NCBI RefSeq assembly: GCF_000331515.1
Contig: NZ_AMZO01000025.1
Coordinates: 62,001-126,000 of the forward strand
Source of the DNA: Photobacterium marinum
Lineage (GTDB): Bacteria > Pseudomonadota > Gammaproteobacteria > Enterobacterales > Vibrionaceae
Reading direction: 5' to 3'
Length of the DNA stretch: 64,000 bases
A program made the translations under genes and the position numbers. Each line of letters starts with the position of its first letter. Within the stretch, counting starts at the first letter, position 1. Shown here in pieces: positions 39,442-48,332 of this stretch. Below the pieces are notes generated by a model. The model was not told the DNA's origin and ran no database searches. It was given only the letters and a program-made list of their open reading frames with translations.

Positions 39442-39459
39442 GAATTACGCAACAAAGCC
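39442..39459 (-). mobile_element. Solo IS5/IS903-like terminal sequence
   Basis: The minus strand reads GGCTTTGTTGCGTAATTC, close to the terminal inverted repeat of IS903-type elements (GGCTTTGTTGAATAAATC). Only a few bases separate it from the Rhs fragment, so no transposase remains. It is probably a scar left by deletion. Confidence 0.4.
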
Positions 39460-39532
39460 CATCTACTGTAATCCTATGCGGAGACAAATTGTTTGGAACT
39501 ACATACAGAAACGTCGACACCCTATAAGATTT

Positions 39533-40292
39533 GGTAATGACATCAAAGCGTGGATGAAGGGTCTACAATATAAGTTTTAGGGGCTTACTCTATGCCTAAA
39601 ACTGACGTTCAATGCCGCTTCTGTAAGAAACCCGATTTTGTCTATAAACATGGTATCGGCTCTGGCGGCCATCCACGCTTTCGGTGTACTGACTGCAAGA
39701 AAACCTTCCAACTCGACTACACCTACACCGCTCATAAAGAAGGCATCAAAGAGCAAGTTGTGAAGATGGCAATGAACGGTTCTGGTGTAAGAGATACCAG
39801 CAGAGTGCTGGGTATTGGGCTTAATACCCAGCACTTTAAAAAACTCAAACCAAAGCAAATAACTCATATTCCGTTCAATAATATTCAGCTAATCTGTGAA
39901 GTGGACGAACAATGGTCATTCGTGGGAAAAAAGAGTAACCAGCGTTGGTTATGGTACGCTTGGGAGCCCCGATTTAAACGAGTTATCGCTTACGTTTTTG
40001 GTCGCCGCACATCCGCTACGTTACTAAAGCTATTGGTATTACTGAAACCATTTAAAGTTCGATTTTTCTGTACAGATAACTTTTCTCCGTATGAGTCTTA
40101 CTTGCCAGAATCGAAACACATTACCGAAAAGGCTTACACGCAAAGAATAAAGCGACAAAACCTCACCCTAAGAACACGGCTCAAGCGACTCATGCGTAAA
40201 ACAATCTGTTTTTCAAAATCAGAAGAAATGCATGACAAAGTCATCGGTACTTTTATTGAAAGGTACTACTTCAACGCTTTGGAATCATGACT
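39533..40292 (+). mobile_element. IS1-family insertion sequence, intact
   Basis: About 760 bp, close to the 768 bp of IS1. The ends are imperfect inverted repeats: GGTAATGACATCAAAGCG on the left and, read inward from the right, GTCATGATTCCAAAGCG. No clear 8-9 bp target duplication is visible (left flank ATAAGATTT, right flank TTTTTTATT), which suggests rearrangement after insertion. It sits between the SUKH gene of the active Rhs cassette and the first orphan cassette. Confidence 0.82.
39592..40290 (+). CDS. IS1-family transposase, single frame
   Basis: A 232-aa transposase, equal in length to the InsAB' fusion of IS1. The N-terminus has a zinc ribbon (CRFCKK...FRCTDCKKTFQ) and a helix-turn-helix ('EGIKEQVVKMAMNGSGVRDTSRVLGI'). 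The C-terminal part is DDE-type ('CEVDEQWSFVGKKSNQRWLWYAW', 'FFCTDNFSPYESYLP', 'HITEKAYTQRIKRQNLTLRTRLKRL'). IS1 normally joins the two parts by -1 frameshifting on A6C. Here A6C is still present at 39838-39844, but both halves already share one frame, so no shift is needed. Its activity is plausible. Confidence 0.9.
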   Translation: MPKTDVQCRFCKKPDFVYKHGIGSGGHPRFRCTDCKKTFQLDYTYTAHKEGIKEQVVKMAMNGSGVRDTSRVLGIGLNTQHFKKLKPKQITHIPFNNIQLICEVDEQWSFVGKKSNQRWLWYAWEPRFKRVIAYVFGRRTSATLLKLLVLLKPFKVRFFCTDNFSPYESYLPESKHITEKAYTQRIKRQNLTLRTRLKRLMRKTICFSKSEEMHDKVIGTFIERYYFNALES

Positions 40293-40397
40293 TTTTTTAT
40301 TGTAAATCTGCCAGAGATTGCAGACTCATTGGCGTCTCGAATTAATGATGATTTTCAGGTGCTAAAGCCTGCATCTTCAAATTGATTGAGTATAATG

Positions 40398-40820
40398 CTA
40401 AATTACTTGGGCTCCGAAACCATCTATGAGAAGTTCGCTCAAAGAAGCAGAGATATATTCGGCATCATCTACATCCAAATCACCAAAACCAACTTTATAA
40501 AGGCCGTATCCTTTATTTCCAGTCATAATAATTAAAGCAGACCCTCCTTCATCATCACCAATTGCTAAAGAGTTTGGAATATAATCTTGAACCATATATT
40601 CCTCATTCATTTCAATACAACCTGATGGACTCCAAATCCTAAAATAATTTCCACCATCTACAAATATTTCCACTTCAGTCATTTCACCGACTACACTTAA
40701 GTAATCAGCTGGAATATCTATAGCACTGAACCTCTTTAACATCTGCAATTCATTTTCATTTGCAGCAGGTTCATTCGCATCAATTCTAAAGCATGGATTT
40801 ATTCTATCTAATATACTCAT
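40398..40820 (-). CDS. SUKH-like immunity protein of the active Rhs effector
   Basis: A 140-aa protein with SMI1/KNR4-like features: 'IPADYLSVVGEMTEVEIFVD', 'RIWSPSGCIEMNEEY' and 'IPNSLAIGDDEGGSALIIM'. It starts at ATG 40820 with AAAGGATT upstream, ten bases after the Rhs stop codon, in the standard effector-immunity order. It should bind and block the Rhs C-terminal nuclease in the cytoplasm. It differs strongly from the SUKH protein at 38233, as expected for antidotes of different toxins. It is the last gene of the long T6SS operon. Confidence 0.82.
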   Translation of the reverse strand: MSILDRINPCFRIDANEPAANENELQMLKRFSAIDIPADYLSVVGEMTEVEIFVDGGNYFRIWSPSGCIEMNEEYMVQDYIPNSLAIGDDEGGSALIIMTGNKGYGLYKVGFGDLDVDDAEYISASLSELLIDGFGAQVI

Positions 40821-40830
40821 TATGAATCCT

Positions 40831-43800
40831 TTAATAATCTATTTTCTGATAAGGAATTTTTAGTTTATCCAACATTTTATACTGCTGCTGAAGTACTTTT
40901 TCTATGGTTTTCTTTTTAAAACCCGCAGCTCTCATATCATCAACAATGAATTGCAGTTCATCTTGTAAACTTGAACTCCACTTACCTTCACCAGCTTTTA
41001 TCCTCGCATCTCTTCTCGCATTCTGTCGTTTGCTTATTTCTGTATGCGGAAAACCTTTACCTGTTTCAATTGTAATAGACGGTGCTAAACTCGCATCATA
41101 GTCATATTCAGAAATATTCTCTTTTGCCCACTGTTGCTGCAGGCCATGATGAGACTGTAATCTTCCGCCATTAGGTCCTCGACCTTTAGGTTTTGGTAAC
41201 GAATCTTTATGTGTTCTATTAAAATACACATAATTAGTTTCAGCTGCATCTATATTCCCTCCGGCATCAAGACTATCAGGTTTGCCCTGACTGAGCCATT
41301 CCTCATAGCTTCCGTCTCCACCGTTTGCGAGCCAAGTACGGTACTTAATATCATCTTGGAGATTATCGGCAAACCATGTTTCCCCACCAGGTGCTACTGC
41401 CTTGAACAACAGCTCACTGCTGTATTTACTGTATACCGTTCCATCTGCTGCTTGGTATTGTTCTAACTCGCCTCCAACTGATGAACTGTAAAACAGCGCA
41501 GAAAGTGCAGTTGTTAATCGACCTAGAGCTGGTGCTAACTCGGCTAATAATGACCTTTCAGTTATGTAAAGCGCATCATTTGCTGCAGCTTGCGTAGCTA
41601 ATTTGGTTACATTGTTGCTTAGTACATTTAATGTTGGCCTGTAAGGGACAGCTCTGGCAGCCGTAGCTAAGGCTGCCCCCCCTTCCTTACAACTCAACCC
41701 CAGCGGATCAATCCATTGCACAGGATTAGGCGCATACTGGTAGTGGTTGAGACCACCGAGCAGGCCTATCGGATCCTGATGGATGAAGCGGCCGGAATCC
41801 GGGTCGTAATAACGGAAGCGGTTATAGTGCAGGCCGGTCTCTTCATCGAAGTACTGGCCCTGAAATCGCAGTGGATTATTAATAGTGGCAACGCGCAGGT
41901 TTGCCTTTCCATAAGCAGAATACTCCGCTTGCCAAACGACGTTCCCTTGTGAATCTGTTAGTTGAAGTGGTGTTCCGAGATGATCAAGGTGGTAATAATA
42001 AACCAATCCTTTTTTGATTAAGACAACGGGCCTGAAGCCGTCTGGCTCGTAGATATACCAGGTAAACTCACCGTTGCAGTGTTCACCAATGAGCTGATCA
42101 CCATCCCACAAGTAATCCGTACACTGATGTCCGGTGATTTTCGTACTTCGACGACCTAAAGCATCATACTGATACTGGGTATACTTGCCGCCAACCTTGA
42201 CGCCGGTAAGCTGGTTTAAACCGTTAAACTGGCGCTGCTCATGGCCGCTTGGTCGATAAACACGGGATTGGTTACCATACGCATCATAGCTGAACTGGCT
42301 TTCCTGCCACTTCAATAACCTGTCGGCTTCTATCTGAATATCTTCACCGCATGGGTTACCGAAGCTGTCCGGGGTAAACGGCACATCATTATTGAGTTGT
42401 GTGCACTGAATTAGCTGTTTCAGTTCATCAAACTGATAGCGAGTATCACCCAACTCGCTGTCTTTAATGCCAACCAGTTGATCTGCCTGGTCATACTGAT
42501 AAACACGCTGCTGCAATCCGTCAGTTTGTTGCCAGCTTTGTTCAACCAATAACCCCTTGCTATTGAAGGCCTGCACTTGAGAAACACCATTGCCATAATG
42601 TCGTTGGTTTTCTCTGTTGCTGTTATCAAAATGACGACTTAGTAACTGTTGCTGTTGCCAATAAATCCCAGACAGTAATCCAGTTTCACTGTATCGGTAA
42701 TCTATCTGACTGCCATCGGGCAGTTGAGTAAGAACCCGCCTACCTACTGAATCATACTCATGTTTTATCGGCCAGTTATCCTGCCAGATTTCTGCTGGCT
42801 TTCCACTCGTATGGTAAAGGAAACTGACTTTACGCTCAGCATTATTGGCATGAACAAGGCGGCCAGCTTTGTCGTATTGGTAGTGATTAGAAAAAGGAAT
42901 GCCTGATGCAGTTGCACTTAACTGCTCAATAACCCGGCCACTATGATCCCGTATCAGCTTAACGAAACGTTCGCCTTGTTCGGCAAGACAAGCCAGACGG
43001 CCCTGTCCGTCATACTGATATTCCTGTACACGACCATCAAAACCGACTGTTTTGGTTATCCGTTCTTCACCATCATACTCAAGCCTATAAGTGACGCCGT
43101 CACTGCGTTCAATTCCAGTCAGATTCCGCTCTTTGTCATAACAAAATGCCAGCCAGCTTCCGTCAGGCCGGGTTTGTTTTACCGGCTGAGCTAAGCCCTG
43201 ATAAGTTAAGGAGGTAGTGCGACCCAGCGGGTCAGTTGAGGCAATCAGCCTTGCGGCTTGATCGTATTCAAGATGCCATGAACGGCTATTGGAGGGCATG
43301 TCATGCTGATATTCAATAACTTCTGTGACTAAACCCGCTGTATTACGGCGATACTGAATAACCCAACCATCAGGATTGATAATTCCGTTCAGCTCACCAA
43401 GTTCATCATAGCTGTAACGGGTAACGGCATCTCTGTCTTTAGCGGCAACCAGGCGCCCCTGTTTATCCCACCAGTACTGAAGCACCTGACCGTCAGACGA
43501 TGTTACAGTTGTAATTCTGCCATGATGATCATATTGATACGTTTTCACTATTCCATCGGGGCTTTGCTGACTAAGCAAACGACCAAAACTATTGTAGTCA
43601 TTTACCCACTCCCGGTTTTCGCCATCTATGATTCGGGCAATTTGCCCTAAACGGTTATAGTGGTATTTGGTTCTACTCTTATCCGGAGCTTGAATTTCAC
43701 ACAGCTGACCGAAATCATTATAGCGATAATAAGTTGCGGTACCGTCAGGTGTGATTTCAGCAGTTTTCAGGCCATGGTGGTCATATTCATAACACCATAC

Positions 43801-45165
43801 ATTTCCCAATGGCGAGACTTTTTGCAGCAGCTTTCCCTTTGCATTGTGGATATAACGCCAACGGTTACCCAGGCTGTCTGTACTAATTGCAGCATGATTT
43901 TCTTTGTCGTATTCAAACTGATATTGATAGCAATCATCATCACCCCACTGAGCGATACAGCAAGCTTCATCCCTCTTGCCCTGCCATTTAAAATAATGAC
44001 TAAAACCAGAAGGTCGTGTTCGCTGAATCAAAAGGTGACCGTTGTAACGGTATAATTCTTCCTGCTGTTGTCGGTTACTGGCCTTTATTAAGTCGCCATG
44101 CGCATCATATTCATACGAAGCCAAAACCACAGGCTCATCTGATTCATTAACCTGAGCCTGAACTTCAACCAAATATCCACCAGCATCATAACGAAACGTA
44201 AGTTCCCGTCCCGTATTGGATTTCAATCGAATAGGCCGGCCGGCACAGGAATACTCAAAACGAAAGTTAAGAGTTTCATTGACTCTTAACTTATCGAGCA
44301 CCCAGCGTTCACGGTGACTAACAAAACGAAGTTGACGACCATCATTTAAAGTCAATAGGTAATAGCCATGTCGGTCATGCAATAACGATGCACCGGCGGT
44401 TAGCTGATAACTAATAGCTCCCGGTGCAACATCATCAAATAACAGCGTCCGACCTTCCTGATCAATAAATCGCCATTGATAACTGCCATCCTCCAATGCA
44501 GGATCTTTTTTTAACTCAAAATGGAAGTTACTACGCCAGCCATACCCTAAACCGACATTCTGAGAACTGAGTCCCGAACGATACAGGCGTTGCCAGTTGA
44601 TTTCGGTATCCCCTGAAACACTCTTATCCGATAAGCTAATATCAATAAGCTTAAGAATTTCCTCCCCTGTCACCATAGATACAGGATCTCCAGCACAGGT
44701 CATTTCGTCAATTGAAACAGAAACGGCCTCAGTATTTACGCTATCCTCACCGACTTCCTCAACTTCAAATTCACCACCATGGGTTCGGGCTTCATTCTGT
44801 AATGATGAGTTATTAACTTCCGTCTTCGATTCGGGGATAGTTACAGGATCTATAACTGGCAACTCGTAAGCATGTAACCGCCCTTCAAACAATGCTTTAG
44901 CCAATAACTCTTTTGCATCAGAGCTAACTATCGACCCGACAGACCTAGCTCCGATTTCTGCACAATGATCGAACATACCCAGTACAGCCAGCAAATCAGC
45001 ACCCGGCCGCTGCATCACACCCGTGAATTTTTCGATCAAAAGTCGAGCCAGTTGTATCGTCGAAAATTCAGACGCCGATGTACTGACATTCTTTGTTTTG
45101 ACCGTACTGAATTGATAGGCTTTGCCATCATTGGCTTTAAGCTGCAGTTGTTTGATTCCTTCCAT
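40831..45165 (-). CDS. Full-length Rhs effector with SHH-type nuclease tip
   Basis: A 1444-aa polymorphic toxin. The N-terminal ~200 residues are specific, then 'CAGDPVSMVTGEE' begins the Rhs cage of YD repeats. The self-cleavage site region 'DPIGLLGGLNHYQYAPNPVQWIDPLGL' is near residue 1155. The remaining ~285 residues are the toxin, with 'GGRLQSHHGLQQQWAKENI' and 'FPHTEISKRQNARRDARI'. The SHH plus downstream H and R resemble the SHH branch of HNH/endonuclease VII toxins, so a DNase is likely. There is no PAAR or membrane helix in the protein itself; a separate PAAR gene lies upstream. The start is ATG 45165 with AGGA four bases before it, not the longer frame from 45285 that overlaps the previous gene. 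Confidence 0.9.
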   Translation of the reverse strand: MEGIKQLQLKANDGKAYQFSTVKTKNVSTSASEFSTIQLARLLIEKFTGVMQRPGADLLAVLGMFDHCAEIGARSVGSIVSSDAKELLAKALFEGRLHAYELPVIDPVTIPESKTEVNNSSLQNEARTHGGEFEVEEVGEDSVNTEAVSVSIDEMTCAGDPVSMVTGEEILKLIDISLSDKSVSGDTEINWQRLYRSGLSSQNVGLGYGWRSNFHFELKKDPALEDGSYQWRFIDQEGRTLLFDDVAPGAISYQLTAGASLLHDRHGYYLLTLNDGRQLRFVSHRERWVLDKLRVNETLNFRFEYSCAGRPIRLKSNTGRELTFRYDAGGYLVEVQAQVNESDEPVVLASYEYDAHGDLIKASNRQQQEELYRYNGHLLIQRTRPSGFSHYFKWQGKRDEACCIAQWGDDDCYQYQFEYDKENHAAISTDSLGNRWRYIHNAKGKLLQKVSPLGNVWCYEYDHHGLKTAEITPDGTATYYRYNDFGQLCEIQAPDKSRTKYHYNRLGQIARIIDGENREWVNDYNSFGRLLSQQSPDGIVKTYQYDHHGRITTVTSSDGQVLQYWWDKQGRLVAAKDRDAVTRYSYDELGELNGIINPDGWVIQYRRNTAGLVTEVIEYQHDMPSNSRSWHLEYDQAARLIASTDPLGRTTSLTYQGLAQPVKQTRPDGSWLAFCYDKERNLTGIERSDGVTYRLEYDGEERITKTVGFDGRVQEYQYDGQGRLACLAEQGERFVKLIRDHSGRVIEQLSATASGIPFSNHYQYDKAGRLVHANNAERKVSFLYHTSGKPAEIWQDNWPIKHEYDSVGRRVLTQLPDGSQIDYRYSETGLLSGIYWQQQQLLSRHFDNSNRENQRHYGNGVSQVQAFNSKGLLVEQSWQQTDGLQQRVYQYDQADQLVGIKDSELGDTRYQFDELKQLIQCTQLNNDVPFTPDSFGNPCGEDIQIEADRLLKWQESQFSYDAYGNQSRVYRPSGHEQRQFNGLNQLTGVKVGGKYTQYQYDALGRRSTKITGHQCTDYLWDGDQLIGEHCNGEFTWYIYEPDGFRPVVLIKKGLVYYYHLDHLGTPLQLTDSQGNVVWQAEYSAYGKANLRVATINNPLRFQGQYFDEETGLHYNRFRYYDPDSGRFIHQDPIGLLGGLNHYQYAPNPVQWIDPLGLSCKEGGAALATAARAVPYRPTLNVLSNNVTKLATQAAANDALYITERSLLAELAPALGRLTTALSALFYSSSVGGELEQYQAADGTVYSKYSSELLFKAVAPGGETWFADNLQDDIKYRTWLANGGDGSYEEWLSQGKPDSLDAGGNIDAAETNYVYFNRTHKDSLPKPKGRGPNGGRLQSHHGLQQQWAKENISEYDYDASLAPSITIETGKGFPHTEISKRQNARRDARIKAGEGKWSSSLQDELQFIVDDMRAAGFKKKTIEKVLQQQYKMLDKLKIPYQKIDY
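41682..43294 (-). repeat. 1613-bp Rhs core repeat, active copy
   Basis: Partner of 33768-35380 inside the active Rhs gene, ending precisely at the DPLGLSCKE core/tip border. Nucleotide differences are scattered and mostly single bases. Confidence 0.85.
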
Positions 45166-45181
45166 ACGTCCTACAGTGGCT

Positions 45182-46126
45182 CTATTTCTCCTGCCAGGTA
45201 TAAAACGCAGCTGCGCGATATAATCGTGGTGAGATTTCAAGCTGCATTGTATTGTGCAAATACTTTTCTTGCCGGTAACATTCATTCAAATGCAATAAGT
45301 TATAAAGTCCCGAACAAGCACCCAAGTCGCCAGTAAACGGCGTAGTCATGATTATTTCTGTATGTTTACCCACAGATGGGAATAAACAAGGATAAGCACT
45401 CATCCATTCATTTACTTGAACTCCTGCCTCATCAAAAGGCGCATAAAACTGATGAATGGGCAATGCTTTTTCCTTTTTAAATTGACGAAACATAAACTCC
45501 ATTGCGATACTTTCAGCCTGATCACTGGTACGTAACTCGTATGAAGCCCATTCTCGACTTAAGCCGAACTCTGATTTTTTAATACTGGCAATAATGATAC
45601 TTTCAGATGCAATATCTTCACTAGCACTCCCCCATTCTTTACTTATTTGACTAAATAATCTGTAATCACTATCAACAGCAAGAATTAATATTTCCTGATG
45701 ACTTTCATCAAGAAATAACCGTTCTATCTTTTCCCAGGCAAGTAGCATTGCACTTCGCCCATAAGGAAATAAGGAGCAATCTTTGGCCTGACTTAATCCA
45801 GGGATTAACTTAAGAATTTCTTCAAACAATTTCAGATTAATTTTTTCTGTCAACTCATAGACTTGAGGCAGTAAAATACAAATAGGCACCTTAAGAGATC
45901 TATTAATACATTCGTTTTCCTTAACAGTACTCAGTAAATCAATAATCCTTTGCTGATAGCTCTGTTTTTTTAATGAAAGAACAGGGAGAGCCCTCTTCAC
46001 TGTTCCATCACACATAGGGCACAGAACAGGCTCGATATTGGAGGGCTGTTCTACGGACAGTATCTGAACATTATTAGTATATTGACCTACCTGTAAGTGA
46101 TGGATCTCGATATCCACAGGCATCAT
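45182..46126 (-). CDS. Thiolase/ketoacyl-synthase-like putative effector adaptor
   Basis: A 314-aa protein between PAAR and Rhs. Segments such as 'FPYGRSAMLLAWEKIERLFL', 'EILILAVDSDYRLFS' and 'TTPFTGDLGACSGLYNLLHL' recall the thiolase or beta-ketoacyl-synthase fold (the last like the family's 'GH..GA.G' motif), but no catalytic Cys-His-His set is evident. A CPMC pair near residue 36 may bind metal. Thiolase-like proteins with lost catalysis occur beside PAAR and effector genes in other T6SS loci, so a loading or chaperone role for Rhs is inferred. It is two bases from the PAAR gene; its stop is 16 bases before the Rhs start. Confidence 0.6.
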   Translation of the reverse strand: MMPVDIEIHHLQVGQYTNNVQILSVEQPSNIEPVLCPMCDGTVKRALPVLSLKKQSYQQRIIDLLSTVKENECINRSLKVPICILLPQVYELTEKINLKLFEEILKLIPGLSQAKDCSLFPYGRSAMLLAWEKIERLFLDESHQEILILAVDSDYRLFSQISKEWGSASEDIASESIIIASIKKSEFGLSREWASYELRTSDQAESIAMEFMFRQFKKEKALPIHQFYAPFDEAGVQVNEWMSAYPCLFPSVGKHTEIIMTTPFTGDLGACSGLYNLLHLNECYRQEKYLHNTMQLEISPRLYRAAAFYTWQEK

Positions 46127-46128
46127 CG

Positions 46129-46437
46129 CTACCCAATAGTAACCGTTGGATTTCCAACTATGATTTTACCACCATGACTTGTCGAATCACCCATTCTAGC
46201 TGCAGGTTTTCCATTTATAGTTACCGTTGCCGATCCTTCTTTTATAGAGTCAGGAGGTCCAATACAAACAAGCTTATCTCCCTTACGGGCAGCGGGAAGA
46301 CCACCAATGAAAACATTCGGAGAACCAGACACAATAGGCCCTCCAACATGGGGAACTTTACCTGTATATTTGGGGCAAACATGAAAATTAGATATTGTTG
46401 CAGCTGGCTTACCCATAATAAAACAAACCTTATTCAA
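46129..46437 (-). CDS. PAAR spike-tip protein
   Basis: A 102-aa PAAR-repeat protein that sharpens the VgrG spike and attaches effectors. It shows the repeated 'GxPAAR.GD' pattern: 'IGGLPAARKGDKLVC' and 'INGKPAARMGDSTSHGG'. The HVCP, C and H residues can hold the zinc at the tip. It has no fused toxin domain. It starts two bases after the vgrG stop and is followed directly by the adaptor-like gene, so VgrG, PAAR, adaptor and Rhs form one delivery module. Confidence 0.93.
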   Translation of the reverse strand: MNKVCFIMGKPAATISNFHVCPKYTGKVPHVGGPIVSGSPNVFIGGLPAARKGDKLVCIGPPDSIKEGSATVTINGKPAARMGDSTSHGGKIIVGNPTVTIG

Positions 46438-46439
46438 TA

Positions 46440-48302
46440 TTAATTAACCGCGATTGTTCCGGCTTTTAACGAAATATCACTTCCATTTACTTTTATACTT
46501 GAGCCTTTAATATCTATAGACCCACCACTAGAAAGAGTAATCGAAGCCCCACCAGATTTAATTACGATTTTATTCCCAGCATCAATGATTAACTGCTTTC
46601 CAATTTTCTCATTAATATTATTGTCTACTTGAAGTTTATAATCATTCTTAACCGTTTTTTGTAAATCATTTTCAATCGACACCTGCGAATCATTTTTAAC
46701 AACCTGATTGCTGTTATTTTCAACAAATGAATAAAAATCATTTTCTATAATCAGATGGTGGTCTTTTTCAGCATGAAAATAAAGAAGCTCATTGTCTTTT
46801 TCATCTTCAAATCGAATTTCGTTATAGTTATCGACTCCACCTTCTTTAGTAGAGCATGTTTTAATTCCGCTTTGCGTTTTATTCCCAGGTAAATCATAAG
46901 GAGGCATTAAGTCACCATTATACAAAGCACCACTAATTATGGGTTGATCCGGGTCTCCGTCCAGAAACTCAACTAACACTTCCTGTCCAACACGCGGGAA
47001 GAAAAAAGCTCCCCAACGATTCCCTGCCCAATTTTGCGCAACTCGTATCCAGCATGAACTTGTGCTATCGGGGACTCCTTCACGATCCCAGTGAAACAGC
47101 ACCTTCACGCGACCATATTTATCAACATAAATCTCATCACCGTCGTTACCGGTCACAACAGCAGTTTGCGCACCATAAATACGGGGTTTAGGTGTTAACT
47201 GAGCAGGACGGTAAACAGTCTCCTTCGGTACACAGCTAAATTGATTTTGAATAAACTGATAAGGGCTTTTCTGTGGACCTACTTGATTCGACACTGAGAT
47301 TTGTAAATTCACATGAGTAAGCACATAACTCTTGTTCTTAAAACGTGAGTCTTCATGACCTTTAAATGTGAAATATTGACCGGCGGAAAAACTGCGACAA
47401 TTGCTGCCACCAGAGGAAAGCTCAACATCTTTCTGCAATGACTCCAAAGCAATATTAGCGCTACTTTGAGCTCGCCGATTAAACTCAGACTCAGCCTGAT
47501 ATTCATATACTTCCATGCCTGACTGCGGCGATATCAGCTCAGTCTTTGCATGTTTACCTGATGGAATTTCTCCCGGTTTGATAAAGTCATAACCTCGCCG
47601 GACACTACTACCTGGCACAACAGCAACACCGGCTGACCAGCTATGAATATGCGCTTCTGAATAACTTCCAGTGGTATAAGTAACTGTAGCTTCAGGACAT
47701 TCCTTATAGGCTGTAATATCATCAGCAAGCACAACATAGTGATCACTTTCATCATGATGGAAAAAGAAAAAAACACCTTCTTCCTCAAGTAGGCGATTAA
47801 CAAAATCTAAATCACTTTCATGATATTGAACCTTATAATCATAGATAGGATAATTCTTTTGCAGTTCACTCTGAACTTTTACATCATGCTCGGCAAAAAT
47901 TGTCTTAACTATATTTTCAAAATTTACGGCCTGAAAAATCCTACAGTTCGTTCTTCCGGAAAGTAATGAAAGATTCGGCTCAATCTTTAATATATAGTCC
48001 TGATATTTTTCACCATCAGCAACAACTGTTGCCCTGCTACCAGTTGATCGTGCAGATGAAACAATCCCATTTATAAAGCGCTCAGACAACATTCCATCTA
48101 AGTTATAAACAATTTTAATTGTAACAGATTTACCAACAATTGACTTTACATCCACCAATTCATTATTTGCATATACAAACGCCTGAATAGAAAAAAGCGA
48201 AGATACTCCCTCTTGAAGTTCAAACTTAGTCAGATATAAAACATCCTTACCAAGAGGTGTTGTTATACTAATTATATTTTTATCTTGCGTTGCTTTTTCC
48301 AT
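46440..48302 (-). CDS. vgrG: T6SS spike protein VgrG
   Basis: A 620-aa VgrG. The gp27-like base ('ITTPLGKDVLYLTKFELQEGVSSLFSIQ', 'SDLDFVNRLLEEEGVFFFFHH') occupies the first ~350 residues. The gp5 OB-fold ('VTGNDGDEIYVDKYGRVKVLFHWDREG', 'WAGNRWGAFFFPRVGQEVLVEFLDGDPDQPIISGALYNG') follows. The C-terminal needle has repeated 'N...V.ND...I.ND' strands and ends at 'IAVN' without an extra effector domain. It forms the trimeric spike on the Hcp tube. ATG at 48302 lies 67 bases after hcp, with a hairpin in between. Confidence 0.96.
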   Translation of the reverse strand: MEKATQDKNIISITTPLGKDVLYLTKFELQEGVSSLFSIQAFVYANNELVDVKSIVGKSVTIKIVYNLDGMLSERFINGIVSSARSTGSRATVVADGEKYQDYILKIEPNLSLLSGRTNCRIFQAVNFENIVKTIFAEHDVKVQSELQKNYPIYDYKVQYHESDLDFVNRLLEEEGVFFFFHHDESDHYVVLADDITAYKECPEATVTYTTGSYSEAHIHSWSAGVAVVPGSSVRRGYDFIKPGEIPSGKHAKTELISPQSGMEVYEYQAESEFNRRAQSSANIALESLQKDVELSSGGSNCRSFSAGQYFTFKGHEDSRFKNKSYVLTHVNLQISVSNQVGPQKSPYQFIQNQFSCVPKETVYRPAQLTPKPRIYGAQTAVVTGNDGDEIYVDKYGRVKVLFHWDREGVPDSTSSCWIRVAQNWAGNRWGAFFFPRVGQEVLVEFLDGDPDQPIISGALYNGDLMPPYDLPGNKTQSGIKTCSTKEGGVDNYNEIRFEDEKDNELLYFHAEKDHHLIIENDFYSFVENNSNQVVKNDSQVSIENDLQKTVKNDYKLQVDNNINEKIGKQLIIDAGNKIVIKSGGASITLSSGGSIDIKGSSIKVNGSDISLKAGTIAVN

Positions 48303-48332
48303 TGGTAGAAAAACCTATCTATATTTATAAAT

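Noticed and set aside
40831..45285. Longer Rhs frame starting at 45285
   Set aside because: It would overlap the upstream gene by about 100 bases, and ATG 45165 has AGGA at the right distance just after that gene's stop.
46440..48302. Evolved VgrG with a C-terminal effector domain
   Set aside because: The protein ends with needle-type repeats right after the gp5-like domain and has no room for an additional domain.
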